64,000 bases of DNA from contig NZ_CANLNH010000010.1 in NCBI RefSeq assembly GCF_947492535.1, positions 1-64,000 on the forward strand, read 5' to 3'. Position 1 is the first letter of the stretch. Every line of letters starts with the position of its first letter. The position numbers and the translations under genes were made by a program. This document shows, in pieces, positions 40,488 through 50,108 of the stretch. The notes below the pieces were generated by a model that was not told the DNA's origin, did not search any database, and saw only the letters and a program-made list of their open reading frames with translations. The stretch comes from an uncultured Dokdonia sp. (lineage in GTDB: Bacteria > Bacteroidota > Bacteroidia > Flavobacteriales > Flavobacteriaceae).

Positions 40488-41567
40488 ATGAAGAAAGATC
40501 AAAAAATTAAAGTTGGAATATCTATAGGAGATCTTAATGGTATAGGAGCAGAGATCGTATTTAAAACTTTTGCAGATAGTATGATGTTAGATTTTTGTAC
40601 ACCTGTACTATTTGCGTCTGTTAAAACGCTTTCCTATGTAAAAAAGATATTGGCGAGTCAGGTAGGTCTACATGGGATAGATACTGTATCTAGTGCATTG
40701 GAAGGTAAGGTGAATGTTCTTAATGTGTGGAAAGAACCTGTGAAGATACAATTTGGAGAAGCTACAGAAGAAACGGGTAAATATGCATTGAAGTCATTTG
40801 TTAGAGCAACAAAAGCTCTTAAAGATGGAGAAATAGATGTTTTGGTCACGGCTCCTATAAATAAAGCAACGATTCAAACGGATGATTTTAAATTTCCAGG
40901 GCATACAGATTACCTTGCTAAAGAATTAGAAGGTGACGCTATGATGCTTATGGCTACAGATACTCTTAAGGTAGGATTGCTTACCGATCATGTAGCAGTA
41001 AAAGATGTAGCTGTTCATATTACGCCAGAAGTAATTACGCAAAAGGTAGAAACATTATATAAAACACTTCAGTGTGATTTTGGAATTCATGTGCCAAAAA
41101 TAGCTTTATTAGGTATTAATCCTCATGTGGGGGATAATGGTGTTATAGGAGATGAAGATGATAAAGTGCTTATCCCTACATTAGAAAAAATAAGAGATAC
41201 GGGTAAGATTGTTTACGGACCTTATGCTGCAGATAGTTTTTTTGGATCTGGTAATTATAAAAATTTTGATGCAATTTTAGCAGCATATCATGATCAAGGT
41301 TTAATTCCTTTCAAGACATTATCTTTTGGGAAAGGAGTGAATTATACAGCAGGATTAAGTCAAATTAGAACATCTCCAGATCATGGAACTGCTTATGAGA
41401 TAGCAGGTCAAAATAAAGCAGATCATGGGTCTTTTAGAGAAGCCGTATTTATGGCAATAGAGATGTACAGAAAAAGAGAAGACTATAAAGAACTCACTCA
41501 AAATGTACTAAAGGTTTCTCCAAGAAAATCAGTGAATAAAGGGCGTCAAGCTCCTAAGGAATCTTAA
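40488..41567 (+). CDS. pdxA: 4-hydroxythreonine-4-phosphate dehydrogenase
   Basis: 359 residues; NAD-dependent oxidation in pyridoxal-5'-phosphate synthesis. Signatures: VGISIGDLNGIGAEIVFKTF, VTAPINKATI, FPGHTDYLAKEL (metal His), DHVAVKDV, LLGINPHVGDNG, AAYHDQGLIPFKTL and RTSPDHGTAYEIAG. Length fits the Bacteroidota form. It heads the yceD-rpmF-fabH-acc neighbourhood but probably has its own promoter. Confidence 0.97.
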   Translation: MKKDQKIKVGISIGDLNGIGAEIVFKTFADSMMLDFCTPVLFASVKTLSYVKKILASQVGLHGIDTVSSALEGKVNVLNVWKEPVKIQFGEATEETGKYALKSFVRATKALKDGEIDVLVTAPINKATIQTDDFKFPGHTDYLAKELEGDAMMLMATDTLKVGLLTDHVAVKDVAVHITPEVITQKVETLYKTLQCDFGIHVPKIALLGINPHVGDNGVIGDEDDKVLIPTLEKIRDTGKIVYGPYAADSFFGSGNYKNFDAILAAYHDQGLIPFKTLSFGKGVNYTAGLSQIRTSPDHGTAYEIAGQNKADHGSFREAVFMAIEMYRKREDYKELTQNVLKVSPRKSVNKGRQAPKES

Positions 41568-41645
41568 ATAAAACCCTCTTGTAAGTAATAGGCAAGGTCA
41601 ATTAATAAAAAAAGTACAAGAAGTTTTTAAATAAAGAAAATTATG

Positions 41646-41653
41646 TATCTTTG
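41646..41653 (+). promoter_or_regulatory. -7 box of the yceD-rpmF operon
   Basis: TATCTTTG fits TAnnTTTG. It overlaps an upstream in-frame ATG (41643), which shows that the real start of yceD is the ATG at 41676. Confidence 0.65.
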
Positions 41654-41675
41654 CACGCTCCTAACGGATGAAGTG

Positions 41676-42221
41676 ATGAAAGATTTGAAACTATTTACCA
41701 TACAGTATGTAGGTTTAAAAGAAGGAGAGCATAATTTTGAATATCAAATAGACAAGTCGTTCTTTGATTATTTTGAATTTGATGACTTTAATAGTGTAGC
41801 AATACAAGTAAGTCTTGGTTTTGTAAAAAAAACAACACTTATGCAGTTACATTTTAAAGTAGAAGGAAGCGTCAATGTAAATTGTGATCTTACTAATGAG
41901 CCTTATGATGAGCCTATTGAAGGTGAATTTGAACTTGTTGTAAAGTTTGGTCATGAGTATAATGATGAAAATGAAGAGATTCTTATTTTACCATATGGTG
42001 AGTATGAATTAAATGTGGCACATCATATCTATGAGCTTATCATTCTATCTGTTCCTAACAAGAGGGTTCACCCAGGCGTTAAGGATGGAACATTAAAATC
42101 AGAAATACTTGCTAAACTTGAAGAATTAAGTTTAGGAGGTAAAAAAGAACAAGAAAATAACGATCAGTCGGAAACGGATCCTAGATGGGATTCATTAAAA
42201 AAACTATTAACAGATAAATAA
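41676..42221 (+). CDS. YceD/DUF177 family protein
   Basis: 181 residues. The conserved centre (GSVNVNCDLTNEPYDEPIEGEFELVVKFG) and C-terminal TDPRWDSLKKLL match the DUF177 family, linked to 23S rRNA maturation and almost always encoded before rpmF, as here (9 bp gap). The start at 41676 (KDLKLFTIQYVG) is used because the longer reading covers the promoter. The Cys of the classical zinc motif is reduced to one (NVNCDLT), as is usual in Bacteroidota. Confidence 0.88.
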   Translation: MKDLKLFTIQYVGLKEGEHNFEYQIDKSFFDYFEFDDFNSVAIQVSLGFVKKTTLMQLHFKVEGSVNVNCDLTNEPYDEPIEGEFELVVKFGHEYNDENEEILILPYGEYELNVAHHIYELIILSVPNKRVHPGVKDGTLKSEILAKLEELSLGGKKEQENNDQSETDPRWDSLKKLLTDK

Positions 42222-42230
42222 GAGTACGTA

Positions 42231-42431
42231 ATGGCACATCCTAAAAGAAAAATCTCAAAAACTAGAAGAGATAAAAGAAGAACACATTACAAAGCTGCTG
42301 TACCACAAATAGCTGTAGACCCTACAACTGGAGAAGCACACCTTTACCACAGAGCACACTGGCACGAAGGAAAATTATATTACAGAGGCCAAGTAGTTAT
42401 CGATAAAACTGGAGATGAAATAGAAGCGTAA
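42231..42431 (+). CDS. rpmF: 50S ribosomal protein L32
   Basis: 66 residues: [20 protein letters not shown], then a Cys-less C-terminal half ([19 protein letters not shown]), typical of Bacteroidota L32. It follows yceD directly and is closed by a strong terminator. Confidence 0.97.
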   Translation: MAHPKRKISKTRRDKRRTHYKAAVPQIAVDPTTGEAHLYHRAHWHEGKLYYRGQVVIDKTGDEIEA

Positions 42432-42457
42432 AGCTTTTCTATCTCTAGATCGCACAA

Positions 42458-42486
42458 AAACTCTCACGATGTGAGAGTTTTTTTTG
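42458..42486 (+). terminator. Terminator after rpmF
   Basis: AAACTCTCAC-GAT-GTGAGAGTTT, a 10-bp stem followed by TTTTTT. Confidence 0.9.
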
Positions 42487-42554
42487 TAAATGTTTTTTTG
42501 TAAAAAAAGTTAATTTTTGACTGGTTTTGGTCAAATTTTAGTATTTTTCGCTCC

Positions 42555-42580
42555 ATTTTATATTGTTTTTGATATAAAAT
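42555..42580 (+). promoter_or_regulatory. Stem-loop in the fabH leader
   Basis: ATTTTATAT and ATATAAAAT form a perfect 9-bp stem with an 8-base loop, 22 bp before the fabH ATG. It may be an operator for a fatty-acid regulator or an mRNA hairpin. Confidence 0.45.
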
Positions 42581-42601
42581 GTACAAACCTAACTGAAGCA
42601 A

Positions 42602-43597
42602 ATGAATAAAATCTCAGCGGCAATTACAGCTGTAGGGGCATATGTTCCAGACTACGTGCTCACCAATAAAATATTGGAGACCATGGTAGACACTAACGAC
42701 GAGTGGATTACTACCCGAACGGGAATCAAAGAACGTCGTATTCTCAAAGAAGAAGGAAAGGGAACCTCTTTCCTTGCTATACAAGCCGCAAACGATTTAA
42801 TTAAGAAAGCAAACCTCGATCCTTTAGAGATTGATATGGTTATTGTAGCAACTGCCACTCCCGATATGCCAGTGGCATCTACAGCAGTGTATACAGCATC
42901 CCAAATAGGTGCAACAAATGCATTTGCTTTTGATCTTACGGCTGCTTGTTCAAGCTTCTTATATGGAATGTCCACCGCCTCTAGTTATATAGAATCAGGA
43001 CGTTATAAGAAAGTATTGTTAATAGGAGCAGATAAAATGTCTTCTATTATTGATTATACAGATAGAGCCACATGTATTATTTTTGGAGATGGTGGTGGTG
43101 CTGTCCTTTTTGAACCTAATGAAGAAGGATATGGATTGCAAGATGAAATCTTACGATCAGATGGAGTAGGACGTGAGTTCTTAAAGATAGATGCAGGAGG
43201 TTCTATACTTCCAGCTTCTCACGAAACTGTAGATAATAAACAACATACTGTTTTTCAAGATGGAAAAACAGTATTTAAATACGCTGTTTCTAATATGGCT
43301 GATGTAAGTGATCAAATTCTAACCCGGAATAACCTAACGGGAGATGATGTAGATTATTTAATTGCACATCAAGCTAATAAAAGAATAATTGATGCTACCG
43401 CAAGGCGAATGAAATTAGATGAAGATAAAGTTCTCATCAATATTCATCGTTATGGTAATACAACATCGGCAACATTACCATTGCTGATGAGTGATTATGA
43501 AAGCCAACTTAAAAAAGGAGACAAAATTGTTTTTGCTGCCTTTGGAGGCGGATTTACATGGGGGTCTATTTATTTAAAGTGGGCCTATAACTCCTAA
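42602..43597 (+). CDS. fabH: 3-oxoacyl-ACP synthase III
   Basis: 331 residues; initiates type II fatty-acid synthesis by condensing acyl-CoA with malonyl-ACP. Catalytic triad context: Cys in FDLTAACSSFLYGM, His in YLIAHQANKRII and Asn in HRYGNTTSATLPLL. The GDGGGAVLF and AAFGGGFTWGS motifs are intact. It precedes accB and accC, which supply malonyl-CoA, so the block covers the first steps of lipid synthesis. Confidence 0.97.
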   Translation: MNKISAAITAVGAYVPDYVLTNKILETMVDTNDEWITTRTGIKERRILKEEGKGTSFLAIQAANDLIKKANLDPLEIDMVIVATATPDMPVASTAVYTASQIGATNAFAFDLTAACSSFLYGMSTASSYIESGRYKKVLLIGADKMSSIIDYTDRATCIIFGDGGGAVLFEPNEEGYGLQDEILRSDGVGREFLKIDAGGSILPASHETVDNKQHTVFQDGKTVFKYAVSNMADVSDQILTRNNLTGDDVDYLIAHQANKRIIDATARRMKLDEDKVLINIHRYGNTTSATLPLLMSDYESQLKKGDKIVFAAFGGGFTWGSIYLKWAYNS

Positions 43598-43628
43598 AAC
43601 AAAAACCTAAAAGACTAACAAACGCACT

Positions 43629-44120
43629 ATGGATTTAAAAGAAATTCAAAACCTTATCAGATTTGTTGCAAAATCAGGCGCTAGTGAAGTAAAACTCGAA
43701 ATGGATGATGTAAAAATCACCATTAAAACTGGTACTGATGAAGATAAAGGTGCTACTACGATAGTACAGCAAATGCCAGCAATGGCACCAGTTCAACAAG
43801 CTCCAGCTCAACCTGTAGCACAACCAGCAGAGACAGCGGCTCCAGCAGCAACAACTCCAGCTGAAGATGATAATTCAAAATATATTACTATAAAATCACC
43901 AATCATTGGAACGTTTTATCGTAAACCGTCTCCAGATAAACCTACATTTGTAGAAGTAGGAAAATCAATATCTGAAGGAGATGTTCTTTGTGTGATTGAA
44001 GCGATGAAACTTTTTAACGAGATAGAAAGTGAAGTGTCAGGAACGATTGTAAAAGTTCTAGTAGATGATTCGTCACCAGTAGAGTTTGATCAACCTTTAT
44101 TTTTAGTAGATCCATCATAA
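43629..44120 (+). CDS. accB: Biotin carboxyl carrier protein of acetyl-CoA carboxylase
   Basis: 163 residues: N-terminal helical part, a Pro/Ala/Gln-rich linker (about 55-85) and a C-terminal biotinyl domain with [14 protein letters not shown], where the Lys of EAMKL is biotinylated. It lies 31 bp after fabH and 104 bp before accC. Confidence 0.97.
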   Translation: MDLKEIQNLIRFVAKSGASEVKLEMDDVKITIKTGTDEDKGATTIVQQMPAMAPVQQAPAQPVAQPAETAAPAATTPAEDDNSKYITIKSPIIGTFYRKPSPDKPTFVEVGKSISEGDVLCVIEAMKLFNEIESEVSGTIVKVLVDDSSPVEFDQPLFLVDPS

Positions 44121-44156
44121 TCCCTTACGGGTATTTTTAATGTATTAAGGAATAGT

Positions 44157-44176
44157 GCGCTTTCGCGAAAGCGTAT
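44157..44176. repeat. Iterated palindrome, copy 7 (accB-accC spacer)
   Basis: GCGCTTTCGCGAAAGCGTAT, followed by AAAG. It lies between two co-transcribed genes, so the mRNA would carry a strong hairpin here, which could affect processing between accB and accC. Confidence 0.9.
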
Positions 44177-44224
44177 AAAGAGTTATATAAACTTCTACTA
44201 TTTCTTAAAAATAAATTGAACACT

Positions 44225-45565
44225 ATGTTTAAGAAAATACTTATTGCAAATAGAGGCGAGATCGCATTACGCGTTATAAGAACGTGTAAAGAGATGGGTA
44301 TAAAAACCGTAGCTGTATATTCAAAAGCTGATGAAGAAAGTCTTCATGTGAAATTTGCAGACGAAGCTGTTTGTATAGGACCAGCGCCAAGTAGCGAGTC
44401 GTATCTTAAAATGGCAAATATTATTGCTGCTGCAGAAATTACAAATGCAGATGCAATTCATCCTGGATATGGATTCCTTTCTGAAAATGCTAAGTTCTCA
44501 AAAATCTGTGAAGAGCATGATATTAAATTTATCGGAGCGAGTCCAGAGATGATTAGTAAAATGGGAGATAAGGCTACTGCAAAAGAAACTATGAAAGCTG
44601 CAGGAGTACCTTGTGTGCCTGGGTCTGAAGGAATTATTGCAGACTTTGAAGAATGTACAAAATTAGCACTAGAAGTTGGATATCCAGTAATGCTTAAGGC
44701 AACTGCTGGTGGTGGTGGAAAAGGAATGCGTGCTGTTTGGAAAGAAGAAGATCTTTTAAAAGCATGGGAATCTGCTCGTCAAGAATCTAAAGCTGCTTTC
44801 GGAAACGATGGAATGTATATGGAAAAACTCATCGAAGAGCCTCGCCATATAGAAATACAAATTGTAGGCGATAGCAAAGGTAAGGCGTGTCACTTATCAG
44901 AAAGAGATTGTTCTGTGCAACGTCGTCACCAAAAACTAACAGAAGAAACTCCGTCTCCGTTCATGACAGATGAACTCCGAAGCGCTATGGGAGAAGCTGC
45001 TGTACGCGCTGCTGAGTTTATCAAATATGAAGGTGCTGGAACCGTAGAATTCTTAGTAGATAAACACCGTAACTTCTACTTTATGGAGATGAATACACGT
45101 ATTCAAGTAGAGCATCCCATTACAGAACAAGTAGTAGATTACGATTTGATACGTGAGCAAATTCTTGTTGCCGCTGGTGTGTTAATTTCTGGAAATAACT
45201 ACTACCCTCAATTACATTCTATAGAGTGTCGTATTAATGCAGAAGATCCATATAATGATTTTAGACCTTCTCCAGGACGTATTACTAATTTGCATGCGCC
45301 AGGAGGACATGGAGTTCGTATAGATACACATGTATATAGTGGGTATATGATACCACCTAACTACGATTCTATGATAGCTAAGTTAATTACAACAGCACAG
45401 ACTCGTGAAGAGGCTATCAATAAGATGAAGCGTGCATTAGATGAGTTTGTGATTGAAGGAATTAAAACGACGATTCCTTTCCATAGGCAATTAATGGAAC
45501 ATCCTGATTATATCGCTGGAAATTATACAACAAAGTTTATGGAAGACTTTGTAATGAAACCATAG
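44225..45565 (+). CDS. accC: Acetyl-CoA carboxylase, biotin carboxylase subunit
   Basis: 446 residues: [34 protein letters not shown], the ATP-grasp GGGGKGMR loop, [25 protein letters not shown] and [16 protein letters not shown] are all present. It carboxylates biotin on AccB. I start at the ATG at 44225; a TTG three codons earlier is less likely. Confidence 0.97.
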   Translation: MFKKILIANRGEIALRVIRTCKEMGIKTVAVYSKADEESLHVKFADEAVCIGPAPSSESYLKMANIIAAAEITNADAIHPGYGFLSENAKFSKICEEHDIKFIGASPEMISKMGDKATAKETMKAAGVPCVPGSEGIIADFEECTKLALEVGYPVMLKATAGGGGKGMRAVWKEEDLLKAWESARQESKAAFGNDGMYMEKLIEEPRHIEIQIVGDSKGKACHLSERDCSVQRRHQKLTEETPSPFMTDELRSAMGEAAVRAAEFIKYEGAGTVEFLVDKHRNFYFMEMNTRIQVEHPITEQVVDYDLIREQILVAAGVLISGNNYYPQLHSIECRINAEDPYNDFRPSPGRITNLHAPGGHGVRIDTHVYSGYMIPPNYDSMIAKLITTAQTREEAINKMKRALDEFVIEGIKTTIPFHRQLMEHPDYIAGNYTTKFMEDFVMKP

Positions 45566-45592
45566 GCATAATTAAGAAAAATATAGTTTACC

Positions 45593-45625
45593 AAAGCCAA
45601 CCTAATTAGGTTGGCTTTTCTTTTT
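45593..45625 (+). terminator. Terminator after accC
   Basis: AAAGCCAACCT and AGGTTGGCTTT pair perfectly around AATT (45593-45618), followed by a T-rich run. Confidence 0.9.
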
Positions 45626-45691
45626 TAGAATACTATTAAGACTATTTTATAGATATGGTTTTATCTTTATTGTTTATATGAAATAAAGAAA

Positions 45692-46390
45692 GTGAAAAAG
45701 AGAAAAATTTTAATTCTGGATTATTCGGTAGATCGTCTAGAAACACCTACTATAAAAAGTTGCTTAACTGAAGCACATTACGAAGTGTCTTCATTGTTTA
45801 TAGATACAGAAGATTCATTCCCTGATACTTTAATAGAAAAAGAGTATACACATATTATTCATACTGGTTCTGCACTATCTATAAATGAGATGGCTCCCTT
45901 TACTGAAAAGGCAATAAAATATATAAGAGATGCTCGCGATAAAGGAATTTGGCAAATGGGTATTTGTTATGGGCATCAATTGATTTGTAAAGCTTTAGTA
46001 GGGCCACAAGCAGTGAGGTCTTCTCCTCATGGATTTGAAGTAGGTTGGGGAAGTGTAAAATTTGTGAATACGGCTAATGAAATCCTTCAGGTAAAGAAAC
46101 AGGAACAGGTATGGCAACATCATTTTGATGAAGTCATAGCGTTGCCAGAAGGTTCTGAAATTTTAGCTACAAATGATCATTCTGCAGTTCAAGCTTATAT
46201 CAACTATGAGCAGCATTTATTAGGAACGCAATTTCATCCTGAATTTTCTAAAAAATCTGGGGATGCCTATTTTATAAAAGATCGAGCGTTTATAGAAAGT
46301 AATGATATAAAAGTAGATGAGTTGGTTACAGGATGTCCTTCTTTTGATACTGCAAACGTGTTTTTTTCGTACTTTCTATCACAAGAATAA
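45692..46390 (+). CDS. Class I glutamine amidotransferase-like protein
   Basis: 232 residues with the GATase triad: Cys in MGICYGHQLICKAL, His in LGTQFHPEFSKKSG and a nearby Glu. It is stand-alone, without a fused synthetase, as in the GMP-synthase-like family of unknown substrate (gamma-glutamyl hydrolase or amidotransferase). It starts with GTG (KKRKILILDY). Convergent with the MBL-fold gene 7 bp away. Confidence 0.85.
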   Translation: MKKRKILILDYSVDRLETPTIKSCLTEAHYEVSSLFIDTEDSFPDTLIEKEYTHIIHTGSALSINEMAPFTEKAIKYIRDARDKGIWQMGICYGHQLICKALVGPQAVRSSPHGFEVGWGSVKFVNTANEILQVKKQEQVWQHHFDEVIALPEGSEILATNDHSAVQAYINYEQHLLGTQFHPEFSKKSGDAYFIKDRAFIESNDIKVDELVTGCPSFDTANVFFSYFLSQE

Positions 46391-46397
46391 ATGCTTC

Positions 46398-47285
46398 TTA
46401 GTAGTTGTATAGTGGTTTTGAGTTTAAGATATCTCGATGGATTTCACCGGGGTAAATTACGTGTACGGGTACTTTAATGTTATAATATTTACACAGTTTA
46501 ATGACATTTTCGTTTATTTCTTTTTTAGAGTAACGAGATGAAAAATGCTGTAAGATTAACCTGTCTATAGTAATATTAGAAACCATTTCTAATACTTCAT
46601 TTAGTTTACTGTGTTTGTTTCTGCCTTTTCGGCTTTTTACAATTGTATTTCCTTCGTCTTGGAGAAATGTAGACTCATGAATAAGGATACCTGAGTGATC
46701 CCATTTATTATAGTCATCTACAGGCGTGTCGCCTGCATAAGACAGTATGTTAGTATGTATAGTTTCCATTAGATGATCTCTGCCATGCAGTGAAATCATT
46801 TCTTTAATGCTGTTGCCATCTAAATGTGAAAACTCTTTTTTTAATTTTTGTTTTGTTTGATAGAGTTTAAAGCTCAAGCTTTTCGAGACGTTTTGAGGAA
46901 CAGCTACGTGTTCATTGCGTATGGCTTCTACAAATAAATCATTCCGAATTTCAATGGTATCTAAATGTTTTATGGGGTGCCATTCTGCTCCTTGTATATG
47001 AGTGTCGAATTTATATAAAAAGTCCTTCATAGCGGAAAAAGAACCGCTGTCTTTTGGGTAATATATTTTAGGGTATTCTTTTCTTGCATTGAGTTGATAG
47101 AGTTGAAAAATTCCATTGATGTGATCTCTATCAGGATGTGTGATAAATACGTACTTAATCTTTCCAGATTTTTGTAATAAACCAGATGTAACACCATCTC
47201 CAGCGTCAAATAGAAGTCCGAGCTCTTCTATGTTGATCCAAGTAGAAAATAAAGCTGTAGAGTATGCGGTTATGTTTAGATGCAC
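46398..47285 (-). CDS. MBL-fold metallo-hydrolase
   Basis: 295 residues. The metal site is FITHPDRDHINGIF, where the second His of HxHxDH is replaced by Asp, as in ComEC-type MBL proteins. GLLFDAGDGV, LSYAGDTPVDDY, ILIHESTFLQDEG and LILQHFSSRYSKKE resemble RNase Z-type enzymes, so a nuclease or phosphodiesterase function is plausible. Cytoplasmic. It lies 16 bp after the metallophosphoesterase gene on the same strand and may be co-transcribed with it. Confidence 0.8.
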   Translation of the reverse strand: MHLNITAYSTALFSTWINIEELGLLFDAGDGVTSGLLQKSGKIKYVFITHPDRDHINGIFQLYQLNARKEYPKIYYPKDSGSFSAMKDFLYKFDTHIQGAEWHPIKHLDTIEIRNDLFVEAIRNEHVAVPQNVSKSLSFKLYQTKQKLKKEFSHLDGNSIKEMISLHGRDHLMETIHTNILSYAGDTPVDDYNKWDHSGILIHESTFLQDEGNTIVKSRKGRNKHSKLNEVLEMVSNITIDRLILQHFSSRYSKKEINENVIKLCKYYNIKVPVHVIYPGEIHRDILNSKPLYNY

Positions 47286-47301
47286 GTATATGTTTTAGGT
47301 T

Positions 47302-48252
47302 TCATTCAAGAGTATAGGCTTCTAACTCACCTAAAGCATGTATGTCATTACCGTTAAGGGCAATAAGTCTAAAGTCTACTGTTTTATCTTCTTTAACATC
47401 TATAATAACCATATTGTCTCGCTCTTCACCTCCCATGCCACTGGCTATCAAAGTGATATTTTCGTAGGAGTGGTACATAAATTCATCTCCATTGCTAAAT
47501 GCACCAACATCTCCAGCAAACATATATGTCTTATTGGGTAAGCTAGTGAATAAAGGTTCAATATCGCTCCAGAAATTTATAGTATCTGCTCTGCCAGATG
47601 TAGAATTTGGTGTGACATTGCTATATATATTTTCTGGAGACCACCATAATAGCTGATGGAAAAACACAAATATATTATCAACTTGTGAAGAATGAGTGTC
47701 TAATTCATTTTGTAAAAAAACTAATTGTTCTCCAGAAATATTCCAACCATCAAGATTAGGGTCAAGAATAATAAAAAGATCTGAATTATGTACGAAGCTT
47801 GAGTATGTTTGTCCATACCTAGATTCAAATAATTCTCTATTAGAAACATCATGGTTTCCCGCTGCAAAATAAACGGTGTCTTGGAGTAGGCTCGTGTCAG
47901 TATCTATTTCATTCCAATCAGTTTCAGTACTTAACCATACGATATCTCCAGTCCATACTCCAAAATCAATAAATTCATCTTCATTGAGAAGATTAAATTT
48001 TTCTTTAAAAGGAGGATGTACACCCACATTGTCTACCCCGGGTTTTCCATAGGTGTGCCCTGCGATGTAAAAAGAATAATCAGTTTCAGCAAGATTCTGG
48101 TATGAGGTGATAAATTCAGGTTCTATTGTGATGGTTTCTGAAGTGCCTATAGGAGAAGTTATTGTTTCTTCTGAATCATCGTTGCAACTTATATATGTTA
48201 ATAATAGTATGCTAATACTAATTGCTGTGAATACGGTTTTTAAATTGTACAT
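47302..48252 (-). CDS. Calcineurin-like metallophosphoesterase lipoprotein
   Basis: 316 residues, lipobox (LLTYISC then NDD). Metal-binding blocks in order: YIAGHTYG (replacing DxH), VWTGDIVW (GD), FAAGNHDVS (GNHD), FFHQLLWW (H) and MFAGDVGAF (GD; the usual GHxH is changed). The first and last motifs deviate from the consensus, as in several periplasmic phosphoesterases. Substrate unknown. Confidence 0.8.
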   Translation of the reverse strand: MYNLKTVFTAISISILLLTYISCNDDSEETITSPIGTSETITIEPEFITSYQNLAETDYSFYIAGHTYGKPGVDNVGVHPPFKEKFNLLNEDEFIDFGVWTGDIVWLSTETDWNEIDTDTSLLQDTVYFAAGNHDVSNRELFESRYGQTYSSFVHNSDLFIILDPNLDGWNISGEQLVFLQNELDTHSSQVDNIFVFFHQLLWWSPENIYSNVTPNSTSGRADTINFWSDIEPLFTSLPNKTYMFAGDVGAFSNGDEFMYHSYENITLIASGMGGEERDNMVIIDVKEDKTVDFRLIALNGNDIHALGELEAYTLE

Positions 48253-48327
48253 AACATTAACATTTTGACGTATAGTAGCGTTTGAATAGTAAATATATCA
48301 AAAGCATTTTAATTAATAGTATTCATA

Positions 48328-48353
48328 AAAAAACCGCCTCTATAGAGACGGTT
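48328..48353 (-). terminator. Terminator of the redox operon
   Basis: AAACCGcCTCTA/TAGAGaCGGTTT, a stem with one mismatch downstream of the polyferredoxin gene; A run on the plus strand side gives T residues on the minus strand. Confidence 0.7.
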
Positions 48354-48362
48354 TGTGGTATG

Positions 48363-48386
48363 TATACGCTTTCGCGAAAGCGTATA
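48363..48386. repeat. Iterated palindrome, copy 8, perfect over 24 bases
   Basis: The longest copy: the core TTTCGCGAAA is extended to 24 bases with perfect symmetry (TATACGC on the left, GCGTATA on the right). It lies just past the 3' end of the polyferredoxin gene, beside the terminator. Confidence 0.95.
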
Positions 48387-48403
48387 AAAGAATATTAAAA
48401 TAA

Positions 48404-50050
48404 TTAACTTATTTTTTTATTATTTACATAATCCATAAGATCTACATCATTTCCTAATAATACATCAGTTGGATTGATACGACCTTCTAAAGAATCATTT
48501 TCTAACTTAAGGACACCACGAGGACATACCGCAGAACAAACACCACATCCTACACAACTAGAACGTACAATGTTTTCTCCTTTTTGAGCGTAACTACGTA
48601 CATCAATTCCCATTTCACAATGCGTAGAACAGTTACCACAAGAGATACATTGCCCTCCATTGGTCGTAATTCTAAACTTAGAGAAAAGACGTTGTTGTAT
48701 TCCTAAAATACCTGCCATTGGACACCCCATACGACACCATACGCGGTTTCCAAGAATAGGATAGAACCCAGTTCCAACCACTCCAGAAAAGATAGAACCA
48801 ATTCCAAATCCGTAAAATGAACGCATAGCGCCATCAAGCCCATAGGTGTTGGTGTTTAGTCCAAAAGAAAAGTAAGCAGCATTTATCTGAATCTCATGAA
48901 AACGTAAGAATGACATAGCAACAAATGCACCTAAAGTGATTATTAATGCGATTACAGCGCCTTTAAATGCATCACTCTTAAGTTGATCTCTCTTGAAGTA
49001 TGCTACAAGTGCAAACATAACTACTAGAAATACTCCAGCGCTTAGAAGGAATGTATTTTTTGTAAACCAATATTTTGTACTATCATATCCTAAAAATGTA
49101 GAAATCACAGCGGTTGTCATTACTACAGAAAATACAAGAACAGCATTAATCATCCAGCGTTCTAATTTCCAAGCCGACATCTTTTTAGATGATAAGTGTC
49201 TGTATGGATCCCCAGCAGTTTCGGCAAGACCACCACAACCACAAACCCAACTACAATACCAGCGTTTTCCATACTTATACGTAAGAAACGGAGAGATTAC
49301 AAAGATGGTTAGGATTCCTAGGATTAAAAAGAATAATCCAATATTCTGAGCATTTATAAACTGATCTACACGCCATTGATCAAACGCATAATAATTTAAT
49401 GGCCACATCAATTTAAGGTCATTATACGGTAAAGAGAACGTGTCAGAATTTAAACGCGCCATAAGTTCTGGAATCACAAAGGCAAATGCCGTTTGAAAAA
49501 ACATTACGCTTATTGTACGTAATTGTTCATAACGATTGTGTTTATATTTCCACATAAACTTAACACCAAAAGCCAAGATCGCGATGGTATATAATGTTCC
49601 ATATACAAACCATTCGCTAGCAGCACTTCCTTTTAAGAAATAACTTAAAGGATCAAAAAGCGCTATAAGACCTGTATTTGCACCGTCTACACCTTGACCA
49701 AGACCAAGTACTCCTGCATAGAAATAGAGGATTACATAAAACCCAGTAAGTGCAATACCGGCGAGCCATCCTAAAACACCACGCGATGACATGGATTTAA
49801 ACCATACCCCGTCATTTTTAATTCCAGGAAGTTTGTTGGCGTAGGCTCCTTTTGCAAAAATAATAACACCAGCAGTGATCGCTGTAAGTGAGATGGTAAG
49901 CCATAATGCGGCACTACCTAAATCTACTCCTAAGGTTGCAAGTACAAGGATAAAGAGGCCAGCCATTCCTATAAGAACACCTATTTTTTGAGTCGTATTA
50001 ATACTTACAGGTGGCTGTCCAGTAAGTGACATGTTTCTTTCTATTGCCAT
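48404..50050 (-). CDS. NapH/YccM-like polyferredoxin membrane protein
   Basis: 548 residues with about ten hydrophobic segments. Cysteine motifs: CSWVCGCGG (about 270), CRMGCPM (about 445), and two 4Fe-4S clusters, CISCGNCSTHCEMG and CVGCGVCSAVCPRG (about 470-510). This is a membrane electron-transfer protein of the NapH/NosR/CcoG type. It follows the FAD oxidoreductase gene by 58 bp on the same strand. Together they look like a NAD(P)H-to-membrane electron path; the acceptor is not visible. Confidence 0.88.
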   Translation of the reverse strand: MAIERNMSLTGQPPVSINTTQKIGVLIGMAGLFILVLATLGVDLGSAALWLTISLTAITAGVIIFAKGAYANKLPGIKNDGVWFKSMSSRGVLGWLAGIALTGFYVILYFYAGVLGLGQGVDGANTGLIALFDPLSYFLKGSAASEWFVYGTLYTIAILAFGVKFMWKYKHNRYEQLRTISVMFFQTAFAFVIPELMARLNSDTFSLPYNDLKLMWPLNYYAFDQWRVDQFINAQNIGLFFLILGILTIFVISPFLTYKYGKRWYCSWVCGCGGLAETAGDPYRHLSSKKMSAWKLERWMINAVLVFSVVMTTAVISTFLGYDSTKYWFTKNTFLLSAGVFLVVMFALVAYFKRDQLKSDAFKGAVIALIITLGAFVAMSFLRFHEIQINAAYFSFGLNTNTYGLDGAMRSFYGFGIGSIFSGVVGTGFYPILGNRVWCRMGCPMAGILGIQQRLFSKFRITTNGGQCISCGNCSTHCEMGIDVRSYAQKGENIVRSSCVGCGVCSAVCPRGVLKLENDSLEGRINPTDVLLGNDVDLMDYVNNKKIS

Positions 50051-50108
50051 ATGTTTTAGTTTAATTCTTATTTAAAAGAAATAAGAACCTTGTTGATGTA
50101 TGATTTGA

